Source: Alphaproteobacteria bacterium (lineage in GTDB: Bacteria > Pseudomonadota > Alphaproteobacteria > JAQWUY01). Taken from it: a DNA stretch of 64,000 nucleotides. Of the stretch, positions 33,431 to 43,000 are shown piece by piece. The position numbers and the translations under genes were made by a program. The notes under the pieces are model-generated. The model was not told the DNA's origin and made no database searches. It worked only from the letters and a program-made list of their open reading frames with translations. How positions within the stretch are numbered: the first letter of the stretch is position 1; the number at the start of each line of letters is the position of its first letter. The DNA is taken from positions 21,652 to 85,651 of the forward strand of contig JAQWUY010000018.1 in the NCBI GenBank assembly GCA_029250225.1, in the 5' to 3' direction.

Positions 33431-35719
33431 ATGATTATGAATATTATACCTGAAAATATAAAAACTTTTTTTAAATATATATGTGTAACTTTGTGCGGTA
33501 TTTCACTTGTCGTTTTCGGAGTAAGTGCAATGGTATCTATACTTTCGTATTCATCATCTGATATATCAATAAACACATCTTCAAATATTAACAGCAACTT
33601 TTTTCAATACTTTGGTTCATACACTGCTGATTTTGTATTACAATTCTTTGGTCTTGCTGGATTATTTGTATTATTTTCAATTATAGCTTGGGGTTATAAA
33701 TTAACAAGGTTTAAGATTTTATATAACTTTCGTATAAGACTATTTATGCTTGCATTATTTGTATTAATGTTTAGTACAGGATTATCATCTTTTAATGTTA
33801 TGCTTACACATAATACGACAATCCAAGGAATGATTGGTACATTAATTGGAAATACAACAATTTTACATTTTCCAAATCAACAAATTTACATAGGTATTGC
33901 TCTAATACTATTGTCTATTCCATTATTTATGTACGCTGTTGCAATTGAAATGACCGAATGGAAGCAAGGTTTTAAACAATCACAAAAAGGAATATATAGT
34001 TTTATAAAATTTAATAAAAAAGTATACGATTTTACAAACAATAAAATTCGTTCAAATAAACAACAAAACCTATTAGATTTACCAGATGAATCAATAGATA
34101 ACGATAACTTTATTCAACAAGAAACAGAAAAAAAATTATCTAAACAACAAAAAATAAGTCGTAAACGATTAAGAGCAAAAGCAAACACAAGAAAATCAAA
34201 ACCATCAACAGATAAATTTGAATTACCTAGCACAGATTTATTAATCCCTGCTCAAAAAAAATCAAGCCCTATAAACATAGAAGAACAAAGAATAGCATCT
34301 GAACAACTCGAAAGAATACTTTCAGAATTTGGTATAAAAGGTGATATTGTGGGTGTTCGTAACGGCCCTATTGTAACAACATTCGAACTAGAACCGGCAC
34401 CTGGTGTGCGTTCAAATCGTATAATTAGTTTAACAGATGACATAGCAAGAACTATGGGAGCAAAATCTGTGAGAATAGCAACAATACCTGGTAAAACAGT
34501 AATAGGTATTGAAATGCCAAATTCAAATCGTGAAATAGTTAATTATCGTCAAATTCTTGAATCTAAAAAATTCAAAAATTCTAGTATGAAATTACCTATT
34601 GTTATAGGTAAGTCTATTGAAGGTGAGCCGACCGTTACAGACTTAGCGGGTATGCCACACTTATTAATTGCTGGTACAACCGGTTCTGGTAAGTCAGTTG
34701 GATTAAATGCAATGATATTATCGTTATTATTTAAATATAATCCTGATGAATTAAAAATGATAATGATTGACCCAAAAATGCTAGAATTTGCAATGTACGA
34801 AGATATTCCGCATCTTATTTCACCTGTTGTTATAGACCCTAAAAAGGCTATTGTTGCATTAAAATGGGCTGTTCAGGAAATGAACCAAAGATATGCATTA
34901 ATGGCAAAAATGAATGTCCGAAATATTGAAGGATATAATCAAAAAGTTGAAACAATATTAAAAACGGGTGAAGTAATTACCGACACAATTCAAAATGGTT
35001 TTAATGAACAAGGACAACCAATTTTTGAAGAGAGACAAAGAGAAGTTAAAAAATATCCATACCTAGTAATAATTGTTGATGAAATGGCTGATTTAATGTT
35101 AGTTGCAGGCAAAGAGATAGAGGGTTCAATACAATCCTTAGCACAAAAAGCAAGGGCTGCTGGCATACATTTAATTATGGCAACTCAAAGGCCAAGTGTT
35201 GATGTTATTACAGGAATAATAAAAGCTAACTTTCCAACAAGAATTTCATATATGGTGACATCAAAAATTGATAGTCGAACTATTTTAAACGAAGGTGGTG
35301 CAGAACAATTATTAGGACAAGGTGATTTACTATATCTGGGTAGTGGAATGAGACCAACTAGACATCACGCACCATTTGTCCAAGACGCCGAAGTACAATC
35401 AATATGTGATTGGTTAAGAGCCCAAACAAAACCTGAATATATTAATGCAGTTACCGAAGATGCTGAATTAACACAAGAATTAGAAATGGCAACAAATAGA
35501 AATAAATATAAATCAGCACAAAATGATGAAATGTTTGATGAAGCCGTAGCATTAGTAGCAAAAGACCAAAAAGCATCAACAAGTAGGTTGCAACGCTCAC
35601 TGGGGATTGGATATAATCGCGCTGCCAAAATAATAGATCAAATGGAAGAACAAGGTATGATTTCTCCTGCGACAAAAACTGGTAAACGCGAAGTATTAAT
35701 GCCCAAAACTAACTATTAA
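33431..35719 (+). CDS. ftsK: DNA translocase FtsK
   Basis: FtsK is a septal motor that pumps chromosome ends apart and activates XerCD at dif. The 762-residue protein has four membrane helices in the first 180 residues, a short Lys/Gln-rich linker (about 190-280), a motor domain with Walker A GTTGSGKSVG at about 415 and Walker B YLVIIVDEMADLML, and the C-terminal winged-helix gamma domain (FDEAVALVAKDQKASTSRLQRSLGIGYNRAAKIIDQMEEQGMI) that reads KOPS motifs. The linker is short compared with E. coli. The start could be the ATG at 33431 or the in-frame ATG at 33437; no RBS decides it. It is followed after 17 bases by rsmD. Confidence 0.96.
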   Translation: MIMNIIPENIKTFFKYICVTLCGISLVVFGVSAMVSILSYSSSDISINTSSNINSNFFQYFGSYTADFVLQFFGLAGLFVLFSIIAWGYKLTRFKILYNFRIRLFMLALFVLMFSTGLSSFNVMLTHNTTIQGMIGTLIGNTTILHFPNQQIYIGIALILLSIPLFMYAVAIEMTEWKQGFKQSQKGIYSFIKFNKKVYDFTNNKIRSNKQQNLLDLPDESIDNDNFIQQETEKKLSKQQKISRKRLRAKANTRKSKPSTDKFELPSTDLLIPAQKKSSPINIEEQRIASEQLERILSEFGIKGDIVGVRNGPIVTTFELEPAPGVRSNRIISLTDDIARTMGAKSVRIATIPGKTVIGIEMPNSNREIVNYRQILESKKFKNSSMKLPIVIGKSIEGEPTVTDLAGMPHLLIAGTTGSGKSVGLNAMILSLLFKYNPDELKMIMIDPKMLEFAMYEDIPHLISPVVIDPKKAIVALKWAVQEMNQRYALMAKMNVRNIEGYNQKVETILKTGEVITDTIQNGFNEQGQPIFEERQREVKKYPYLVIIVDEMADLMLVAGKEIEGSIQSLAQKARAAGIHLIMATQRPSVDVITGIIKANFPTRISYMVTSKIDSRTILNEGGAEQLLGQGDLLYLGSGMRPTRHHAPFVQDAEVQSICDWLRAQTKPEYINAVTEDAELTQELEMATNRNKYKSAQNDEMFDEAVALVAKDQKASTSRLQRSLGIGYNRAAKIIDQMEEQGMISPATKTGKREVLMPKTNY

Positions 35720-35736
35720 TAAGAGTAATTGTTAAT

Positions 35737-36282
35737 ATGCAGATTATATCAGGAAAAAAACGAGGATTAAAATTATATCCACTTAGTGGAAAAAATACTC
35801 GTCCCACAATGACAAGAACAAAAAAAGACATAATGAATATAATAATGAATTCACAACTAAGAAATTATTTAGTTGGTAAAAATGTTGCAGATTTGTTTGC
35901 TGGAACTGGTAATATTGGCCTTGAAATGATTTCATTAGGTGCAAAACAATGTACATTTTTTGAAAATGATAAACAGGCAATAAAAACATTAAAACAAAAT
36001 ATTAAAAAAACAGGTTTTGAAAATACCTTAATAATGAATGACGCAACAAATATAGCCAAAAATCAAAAATTTGATTTAATTTATATGGATGCACCATATA
36101 ACTTAGGATTAACTGAAAAATCAATAGATTCATTAATTAAAAATAAGATACTCAACACAAATACATTATTAATTATTCAAGTAGCAAAAGAGGAAGAAAT
36201 TCCAAATATAGAAAATTTTGTAATTATAAAAGAAAAAATTATGGGTGGAGGAAGAGTAGCATTCTTAACGCATAAATCTTAA
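35737..36282 (+). CDS. rsmD: 16S rRNA (guanine966-N2)-methyltransferase RsmD
   Basis: The 181-residue class I methyltransferase acts on small-subunit rRNA. It begins MQIISGKKRGLKLYPLSGKNTRPTMTRTKKDIMNII, typical of RsmD. The SAM-binding motif is VADLFAGTGNIGLEMISLGA, with a Glu at FFEND. The catalytic motif, usually DPPY, reads DAPYNLG here. It lies behind ftsK on the same strand, and its last 18 bases overlap the end of the convergent MFS gene. Confidence 0.9.
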   Translation: MQIISGKKRGLKLYPLSGKNTRPTMTRTKKDIMNIIMNSQLRNYLVGKNVADLFAGTGNIGLEMISLGAKQCTFFENDKQAIKTLKQNIKKTGFENTLIMNDATNIAKNQKFDLIYMDAPYNLGLTEKSIDSLIKNKILNTNTLLIIQVAKEEEIPNIENFVIIKEKIMGGGRVAFLTHKS

Positions 36283-37386
36283 TATATAATACGGAACTAA
36301 CAAAATCACAAACCCTGTAACATATGCTAATTTATCCCAATATGTAAACATTAAAAATGATGCAAGCGCAGGCCCTGCTATTCTTGATAGATTTTGAATT
36401 GATTGTAATAAACCAGCAACAGAACCTCTTAACTTATTAGGTGCAAGACCCATAGAATAACTTTGCAACGCAGGCATATATAAAGCCATAGCAATACTAA
36501 CAAATATCATAGGAATATAAAATCCTAATAGTTCGATTTTAATTAAAGATGAAAGCCCGAATAATAAAAATATAATAGCAAAGCGAATTGTATGAACTGC
36601 ACCTATTTTTCCAATAACCTTACTAGAAATTCCACCTTGAACTAAAACATTAAACAAGCCGGCAAACACTAATACGATACCAACATCGCGAGCCGTGGCT
36701 TGAAATACTTTGTATATATATATTGCGAATGAACCTTCTATCATTGTGAATACCACACCTATAATACCAGCAATAATAATTACTGGGCGAAATTTTTTGA
36801 TATGAAGTAATTCACGAAATGAAGGATTTATATTTCTTTCGTACTTATCTGAATCATTAATAGAAAACACAATTACAAATATTGATAACAATGAAATTAA
36901 AAATGAACCAAAGCAAGCTAAAACATAAGCATCTTGTTGTACCAATAATGCACCAATAGCAGGGCCAGCTATAAATCCAAAACCAAATGATGCACCTAGT
37001 AAGCCGTAAGCTTTAGGTCGAGAATTTTCATCATAAATATCGGCAACCCAAGCAAATGCGGCTATACTGAAACCAGACATAATCCCAGCAAAAGCTCTTG
37101 ATATAAATATCTCCCAAACTGTGCTAGCAACAGCCAGCCAAGCATAAGCAATTGTTATGCCAAGAATAGAGAAAAACATCACGAATTTTCGCCCTTTTTT
37201 ATCAACAATTTTACCCCATATAAAACTAGATAAAAACGCAAATAAAGAAAAAGTTGAAAATATTAACGGTGCTGATTGTTCAGATGCACCCATCGATAAC
37301 ACATAATGTGTTATAACAGGTATTAGTATTCCAATACTTGTGCCTTGCATAAATGTTGCTATACATACTGGAGTTATTCTTTTCAT
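36265..37386 (-). CDS. MFS transporter (TetA-like group)
   Basis: The 373-residue protein has about twelve hydrophobic helices and the MFS loop motif WGKIVDKKGRKFVMFFSI between helices 2 and 3. FGFGFIAGPAIGALL after helix 4 is the antiporter motif C found in drug/proton exporters such as TetA. The substrate is unknown; efflux of a small compound is the most likely role. It is convergent with rsmD and divergent from the EamA gene at 37533. Confidence 0.9.
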   Translation of the reverse strand: MKRITPVCIATFMQGTSIGILIPVITHYVLSMGASEQSAPLIFSTFSLFAFLSSFIWGKIVDKKGRKFVMFFSILGITIAYAWLAVASTVWEIFISRAFAGIMSGFSIAAFAWVADIYDENSRPKAYGLLGASFGFGFIAGPAIGALLVQQDAYVLACFGSFLISLLSIFVIVFSINDSDKYERNINPSFRELLHIKKFRPVIIIAGIIGVVFTMIEGSFAIYIYKVFQATARDVGIVLVFAGLFNVLVQGGISSKVIGKIGAVHTIRFAIIFLLFGLSSLIKIELLGFYIPMIFVSIAMALYMPALQSYSMGLAPNKLRGSVAGLLQSIQNLSRIAGPALASFLMFTYWDKLAYVTGFVILLVPYYILRFMR

Positions 37387-37532
37387 TACTGAAATATATA
37401 TTTTTTTTTATTAATTGTCATTAATAAAATATATAATATTCTAATATTATTTAGTTTGTCTATTGTTTTTATAAAGAAAATAATGCATCATAATTTATAT
37501 AAATAAAAATAAATTGTAATAATGGTATTGTG

Positions 37533-38432
37533 ATGTCTGTACACGAAAAAAATAATGTATTGGGGTTTTTTGTAAATATTTGCTCTATGTTAATGTTTGT
37601 AATAACTGACATATTAATTAAATATCTAACACAATTTATGCCAACTTTTGAAATAATATTCTATCGTTGTTTGTGCGGAATACCATTCTTTCTTGTTTAT
37701 ATTTACTCTATAAAAGGGTTTAAAACACTAGAAATAGTTAATGTTAAATTACAATTTACTAGGACAATACTTGGTCTATTAGGTATGTTCGGCTTTGTAA
37801 GTGCATATAAATATATGCCTCTTGCTGAAGCAGCTTCAATTTTATATACTAGCCCAATTATACTAACAATATTATCTATTATATTTTTCAATGAAAAAAT
37901 TCGTATCCACCGAACAATTGCCCTTTTAATGGGTGTGGTAGGATCATTGTTAATTATAAGACCTGGTGTTAATTTTCAAATATATTCTTTGTATGCTTTG
38001 TTCGGAGCAGTTAACTGGGCATTTGTAATAATAACAATGCGCACATTAACTAAAACCGACCACCCAAATTCAATTACCTTTTACTTTTCACTAGCCGGTG
38101 TATTAGTCGGCGGTAGTATTAGTTTGTTTAATGGAATGACACCAATTTTTGATATGCAAACTGTTTTCTTACTTATCTTAATGGGAGTTGCTGGAATACT
38201 AGCACAACTATTTATGGTTATAGCTGTTGAAATGTGTGACACATCACTTTTCGCATCATCAAAATATATTAATTTAGTTTTAACATCGATCGGTGCATAT
38301 GTAATATTTAATGAAGTTTTATCTAATCAATCATTACTAGGTATGTTATTAATTATTACAGGTGGCTTATATATGGTATGGCGTGAACATGTACTAAACA
38401 AACCTAAAAGAATAAAGGTTGTTAGATACTAA
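37533..38432 (+). CDS. EamA/DMT family transporter
   Basis: The 299-residue membrane protein has ten helices in two EamA halves. YKYMPLAEAASILYTSPIILTILS and LLMGVVGSLLIIRPG are typical of the RhaT/S-adenosylmethionine-uptake-like subgroup common in alphaproteobacteria. The exact substrate is not readable. The ATG at 37533 is preferred over the GTG one codon upstream. Its stop codon overlaps the stop of the convergent M23 peptidase gene. Confidence 0.9.
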   Translation: MSVHEKNNVLGFFVNICSMLMFVITDILIKYLTQFMPTFEIIFYRCLCGIPFFLVYIYSIKGFKTLEIVNVKLQFTRTILGLLGMFGFVSAYKYMPLAEAASILYTSPIILTILSIIFFNEKIRIHRTIALLMGVVGSLLIIRPGVNFQIYSLYALFGAVNWAFVIITMRTLTKTDHPNSITFYFSLAGVLVGGSISLFNGMTPIFDMQTVFLLILMGVAGILAQLFMVIAVEMCDTSLFASSKYINLVLTSIGAYVIFNEVLSNQSLLGMLLIITGGLYMVWREHVLNKPKRIKVVRY

Positions 38433-40051
38433 ATATTTTTCGGCAACATTGGTTTAATAAATTTCTTAAATCTTTCCATTTCTTTGCCTTTTAATCTTTC
38501 CCCAGAAGAAAGATTTATTTTTCTCGGGTCAACAGCATAACCATTTTTATGAATTTCATAATGCAAGTGATTGCCGGTTGAACGACCTGTCGAACCAACA
38601 TAACCAATTACTTTACCCTGACTTACTCTTTTTCCCGTTCTAATGCCTTTTGCAATACCGCTCATATGTGCATAAACCGTTTTATATGAACCGTTGTGAC
38701 GAATTCTGATATAGATTCCAAAGCTTCCTTTTCTGCCTGCATATTCAACAATACCATCACCCGCAGCAAAAATTGGCGTCCCCTTAGGTGCCGCAAAATC
38801 TGTGCCTTTGTGTAATTTTGTATATCCTAGTACAGGGTGTCTGCGACGACCGAAAGTAGATGATAATCTAGCCCCCTCAATAGGTGTTTTCATTAATGCT
38901 TTGCGCCCAGACTTACCACTTTCATCGAAATAATCTGTTACGCCATTAGATTTTTTGAAGCGATAGTAGCGTTTAGTTACCCCTTGTACAGATAATTCTG
39001 CGTAACGAATATTACCTGTTCGTATCGTTTTACCTTGTTTATTTTTAAATTCAGAAAATCCAATATCAAACTTATCACCTTTACGAATATCCCTTTGAAA
39101 ATCAATATCAAAACTGAAAAGATTGATGAATTGGCTAATAGCAATATGGCCTACACCTTGTTTTTTCATTGCTTGATACAGCGAAGAGTTAATAATCGAA
39201 GATGCTTGTTTTTTATTTTCCACTAAAGGTTTTTTATATTCTATTACATCGTATTTTTTTATTTTCTGATTCCAAATTGCGATTACAGAATACTCATCAC
39301 TAACAAATAAATCTATTTTTGCAATTCTTATGTCATTACCCTTAAAGTGTCCACCTTGTAGATAAAAATCTATTTTCTGTCCAATGAAAATATTTCTAAT
39401 GTTAAAGGATTTTTTAAGATTGCGAATTAATAAAACATTTCTATCGTCCATTTTTATATTGAACTTTTTTAGAATGCTTCCGAAAGTATCGCCCCTAGCA
39501 ACTATTGTAGATATTTTATAAATATTTCCGAGCGTTATATTTTCATAATAAATATCAGAACTAGTTGGAATTATAGGTGATGATATACTGCCGTCTTGCT
39601 CCACTCCGATACTATTTAATGGTAAAATATAATCAGGTATAGATCTATTAAAATTAATTATGATAATTAATAACAAACCAAAAACAACAAGAACAGAACC
39701 AAAAACACGGCTTTCTTTCATCGGTGAGTTTAAATATCTATGCAAACAATCAAGTAAAAATTTATTTTTTAATGTGAAGCAACTAATAAAGTTATTTTTC
39801 TTAAAATTAGACTTTTCTTTTATTTTAAATTTATTAATAAAGGATTTTATTTTATTAAAGATTGTCTTGTGATTTATTTTTTTAAGTATAAATTTATAGG
39901 GTATTCGATTTAATACTTTTTTCGGTTTATTTTCTTTTATGTTTTGACGGAAAATAGAATCAGGAATAATTTTTTCTTCGTCAAAATCTTTTTCAGAAAA
40001 ATTATTATTAACCTTTTTTTTAGAATTATTTTTATTATTTTTACCAAACAT
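38429..40051 (-). CDS. Membrane-anchored M23 (LytM) peptidoglycan endopeptidase
   Basis: The 540-residue protein belongs to the MepM/NlpD-like M23 family. About 115 Lys- and Asn-rich cytoplasmic residues precede a single membrane helix (about 115-135). Then come a periplasmic region with a LysM/OapA-like fold (ISTIVARGDTFGSILKKFN) and the zinc peptidase domain from about residue 395. Zinc ligands are in HPVLGYTKLHKGTDFAAP, VYAHMSG and GNHLHYEIH, and the essential residues appear intact, so it should cleave peptide cross-links. It is followed in transcription only by its own stop, which overlaps that of the convergent EamA gene. The TAG stop is one of few here. Confidence 0.92.
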   Translation of the reverse strand: MFGKNNKNNSKKKVNNNFSEKDFDEEKIIPDSIFRQNIKENKPKKVLNRIPYKFILKKINHKTIFNKIKSFINKFKIKEKSNFKKNNFISCFTLKNKFLLDCLHRYLNSPMKESRVFGSVLVVFGLLLIIIINFNRSIPDYILPLNSIGVEQDGSISSPIIPTSSDIYYENITLGNIYKISTIVARGDTFGSILKKFNIKMDDRNVLLIRNLKKSFNIRNIFIGQKIDFYLQGGHFKGNDIRIAKIDLFVSDEYSVIAIWNQKIKKYDVIEYKKPLVENKKQASSIINSSLYQAMKKQGVGHIAISQFINLFSFDIDFQRDIRKGDKFDIGFSEFKNKQGKTIRTGNIRYAELSVQGVTKRYYRFKKSNGVTDYFDESGKSGRKALMKTPIEGARLSSTFGRRRHPVLGYTKLHKGTDFAAPKGTPIFAAGDGIVEYAGRKGSFGIYIRIRHNGSYKTVYAHMSGIAKGIRTGKRVSQGKVIGYVGSTGRSTGNHLHYEIHKNGYAVDPRKINLSSGERLKGKEMERFKKFIKPMLPKNI

Positions 40052-40064
40052 TTTATTAAAACAT

Positions 40065-41825
40065 CTATTCTATTTCATCAATAAAGCTTATTATAACACT
40101 TAAACCTTTTTCCCAAAAGTCAATTTTTGTTGCATCAAGATTAAACATAGCTAACAGCTCTTTATGTCTTAGTGAACCACCACTAGATAACATTTGCAAA
40201 TACTTTTCTTCAAAATCTTCAAATCCATCTTGATATAATGAAAATATTGAATTAACCATACAATCACCAAATGCATAAGCATAAACATAAAAAGGACTAT
40301 GAATAAAGTGTGGGATATATGCCCAAAAATCTTTGTACCAATCTTCATAATTAAATGCATCGCCCAGAGATTCTTTTGTTACCTTCATCCAATATTCACC
40401 TAATTGTTCAGGACTTAATTCACCGTTTTTACGATTAGTATGCACTAATTTTTCAAATTCAAAAAAAGCAACCTGACGAACCACGGTATTAATCATATCT
40501 TCTATTTTATTAGCAATTAGAATACGGCGTGTCTTAGCATCTTGGCAATTATCTAGAATCTTACGAAATGTTAACATTTCACCAAACACAGATGCCGTTT
40601 CTGCCAAAGTTAACGGAGTTTGTGATTTAAGAAATCCCTGAGATGAAGCTAAAACTTGATGGCAACCGTGACCTAACTCGTGAGCAAGAGTCATAATGTC
40701 GCGATTTGTTCCTTGGTAATTTAACATTAAATATGGGTGAGCCGATGGCACACAAGGATGAGCAAAAGCACCCGAACGCTTACCTTTGCGAACTCCTACA
40801 TCTATCCATTCATTATCAAAAAACTTCTTGGCAACTGAATGTAATTTTGGTGAAAAATCATTATATGCATCTAATACTAACTCTACTGCATCATTATATG
40901 ATGTTTTAGTATCATAACTTTCAGGTAAAGGTGCGTTTCTATCCCATAGGTTTAATTTTTCAACACCCATCCATTTTGCTTTTAATTTATAGTATCTGTG
41001 CGATATGTTTTTATAGTTATTTTTTACTGAATTAATTAATGCATCAACAACTTCGTCTTCTACTAAATTGTCAATGTTTCTTGCCGATACTGGTGTTTTA
41101 TAATTTCGTAATCGGTCTGATATTTCTTTGTCTTTGGCTAGGGTATTTGTAATTAATGCAAATGTTTTAATATTTTTATTTAATACTCGTCCAAATTCTA
41201 GTGTTGCTGTTTTTCTTTGACTTTTATTACCATTAGTCATCAAATCCAAAATTTCACTTTCATTTAAAGATTTTCCATCAACTTTAAATTCTAGTTCTGC
41301 CATTGTTTGTCCGAACAAACGACGCCAAGCTGAACTTCCAGATGCTGACTTTTCAAGTAAAACTTGTTCTACTTCATCACTTAGTTGGTGGGAGCGAGAT
41401 ACTCTTAAATCATTTATTACTGATTGGTAAAATTTTAAATCATTACTCTGTTTAAATTTATTCTCTAATTCATCATCTTCTATTTTATTAATTTCCAAGC
41501 CAAAAAATAATATATTTGATGATAACAATGTAATTTTTTCATTCATATTTTGGTAAAAAGAACTAATTTTAGTATCTAAGACATTTACCGCACTTAACAA
41601 TCCTGCATATGACATAATTTTAGCAATAGATTCAGATATTTTTTCGTATTGCTTGATAGCTTGATACAATTCATCACCGCTACATTGTGATATTTTACCT
41701 TTATATTTTTTGGCAAAATCTAGTGTTTCTTTATCAAGATCTTTTAAGTCTTTGTCGAGTTGTTTATCGTCTATGCTGTTATATAAATCAGATAAGTTCC
41801 ATTGTGGTAAATTGTCAACAGTCAT
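40065..41825 (-). CDS. pepF: Oligoendopeptidase F family M3 metallopeptidase
   Basis: This cytosolic zinc peptidase degrades short peptides. The 586-residue protein has the zinc site LAHELGHGCHQ at about residue 383, with the third ligand Glu in LAETASVFGEML. The N-terminal helical part starts LPQWNLSDLYNS, and the C-terminal helical domain ends SGGSLRHKELLAMFNLDATKIDFWEKGL. Its length fits the alphaproteobacterial PepF group. It stands upstream of the M23 gene by 13 bases on the same strand and may be co-transcribed with it. Confidence 0.95.
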   Translation of the reverse strand: MTVDNLPQWNLSDLYNSIDDKQLDKDLKDLDKETLDFAKKYKGKISQCSGDELYQAIKQYEKISESIAKIMSYAGLLSAVNVLDTKISSFYQNMNEKITLLSSNILFFGLEINKIEDDELENKFKQSNDLKFYQSVINDLRVSRSHQLSDEVEQVLLEKSASGSSAWRRLFGQTMAELEFKVDGKSLNESEILDLMTNGNKSQRKTATLEFGRVLNKNIKTFALITNTLAKDKEISDRLRNYKTPVSARNIDNLVEDEVVDALINSVKNNYKNISHRYYKLKAKWMGVEKLNLWDRNAPLPESYDTKTSYNDAVELVLDAYNDFSPKLHSVAKKFFDNEWIDVGVRKGKRSGAFAHPCVPSAHPYLMLNYQGTNRDIMTLAHELGHGCHQVLASSQGFLKSQTPLTLAETASVFGEMLTFRKILDNCQDAKTRRILIANKIEDMINTVVRQVAFFEFEKLVHTNRKNGELSPEQLGEYWMKVTKESLGDAFNYEDWYKDFWAYIPHFIHSPFYVYAYAFGDCMVNSIFSLYQDGFEDFEEKYLQMLSSGGSLRHKELLAMFNLDATKIDFWEKGLSVIISFIDEIE

Positions 41826-41902
41826 AGATTTCCTTTATTAATTTATTGAATTTAAAAATTAAACTTTACAATATAAGATTTTAAAATTATTATACAGAAA
41901 AA

Positions 41903-41932
41903 TTGATTTTTTACAAATAAAAAGGCTAAAAT
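41903..41932 (+). promoter_or_regulatory. Candidate promoter for the cyclophilin-tadA-rluB run
   Basis: TTGATT and TAAAAT are 18 bases apart, about 50 bases ahead of the cyclophilin ATG, in the divergent gap with pepF. Confidence 0.45.
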
Positions 41933-41980
41933 ATCAATAATTTAATTAAATATAATCAATAATTGTAAAGGTTATAAAAA

Positions 41981-42529
41981 ATGAAAAAAATTATATTTTT
42001 AATATTTACTATAATTTCTTTTGCAGGAGGGCAAACAGCAATGAGCAACGATAAATTAGAAAACACATTATATCTTGATTTAAAAGATGGACGCGTAGTA
42101 ATTGAAATGGAACCAAAATTCGCACCAAAGCACACCGCAAGGATAAAAGAATTAGTTCGTCAAGGTTTCTATGATGGTATTGTATTCCACAGAGTAATTG
42201 ACGGTTTTATGGCACAAACAGGTGACCCAACAGGAACAGGTATGGGCGGTAGTGGTAAAAACCTAGATGCAGAATTTAATGAATTACCGCACACTCGCGG
42301 GGCTGTATCAATGGCAAGAGCCCAAGACCCAAACAGTGCAGATAGTCAATTCTTTATTGTTTTTGACAATGCAACATTTCTTGATAAACAATACACTGTC
42401 TGGGGATATGTAGTTGAAGGTATGGAATTTGTCGACAAAATTAAAAAAGGCGATTCTGGCAACAATGGTTCAGTTGACAACCCAGATAAAATAATAAAAA
42501 TGTCTGTTGCTAGTGATCCGGAAAAATAA
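41981..42529 (+). CDS. Secreted cyclophilin-type peptidyl-prolyl isomerase
   Basis: The 182-residue protein has a signal peptide (MKKIIFLIFTIISFAGGQTAMS), so it is periplasmic. The cyclophilin fold shows FHRVIDGFMAQTGDPTGTGMGG with the catalytic Arg, MARAQDPNSADSQFFIVFD and FLDKQYTVWGYVVEGMEFVDKI. It catalyses cis-trans isomerisation at proline and may help outer membrane protein folding. The next gene, tadA, starts nine bases after its stop. Confidence 0.96.
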   Translation: MKKIIFLIFTIISFAGGQTAMSNDKLENTLYLDLKDGRVVIEMEPKFAPKHTARIKELVRQGFYDGIVFHRVIDGFMAQTGDPTGTGMGGSGKNLDAEFNELPHTRGAVSMARAQDPNSADSQFFIVFDNATFLDKQYTVWGYVVEGMEFVDKIKKGDSGNNGSVDNPDKIIKMSVASDPEK

Positions 42530-42538
42530 AATTATTGT

Positions 42539-43000
42539 ATGCAAAAAATAAATTATTATATGCAACAGGCAATTGAAATTGCATTATCAGCTATCGACAA
42601 AAACGAAGTCCCTGTTGGTTGTGTAATTGTTCATAATGATGAAATAATTGCCTGTGAGCATAATATGGTAGAAAAGAACAACAACTCTACACAACACGCA
42701 GAAATTATTGCCATAAATAAAGCAATGAAAAAATTAAATTCCAAGTATTTAGATGCCTGTGATATATATATTACTATGGAACCTTGTATAATGTGTGCCG
42801 GAGCAATTTCACACTCAAAAATAAGAAAAGTAATATTTGGTTGTTATGATATGAACAATGGTTGTATTGAACATAATGGTAAAATATTTTCTAAGATAAA
42901 AACAAATCATACGCCAGAGGTAATTGGTGGAATAGAAATAGAAAAATGTCAAAAAATAATAAAAGATTTTTTTGCAAATAAAAGAAAAGATAATGACTGA
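42539..43000 (+). CDS. tadA: tRNA-specific adenosine deaminase TadA
   Basis: This zinc enzyme converts A34 of tRNA-Arg(ACG) to inosine. The 153-residue protein has the cytidine deaminase-type site: H53 and E55 in QHAEIIAINKA, and C83 and C86 in MEPCIMCAGAI. Other conserved parts are EVPVGCVIV and IRKVIFGCYD. The gene ends with TGA, and the last eight bases overlap the start of the pseudouridine synthase gene. Pairing of tadA with an rluB-type gene is usual in alphaproteobacteria. Confidence 0.96.
   Translation: MQKINYYMQQAIEIALSAIDKNEVPVGCVIVHNDEIIACEHNMVEKNNNSTQHAEIIAINKAMKKLNSKYLDACDIYITMEPCIMCAGAISHSKIRKVIFGCYDMNNGCIEHNGKIFSKIKTNHTPEVIGGIEIEKCQKIIKDFFANKRKDND

Noticed and set aside
42991..43000. 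UGA as a sense codon in this AT-rich genome
   Set aside because: tadA and the ferritin gene end with TGA, and no gene requires reading through TGA; tryptophan is TGG.
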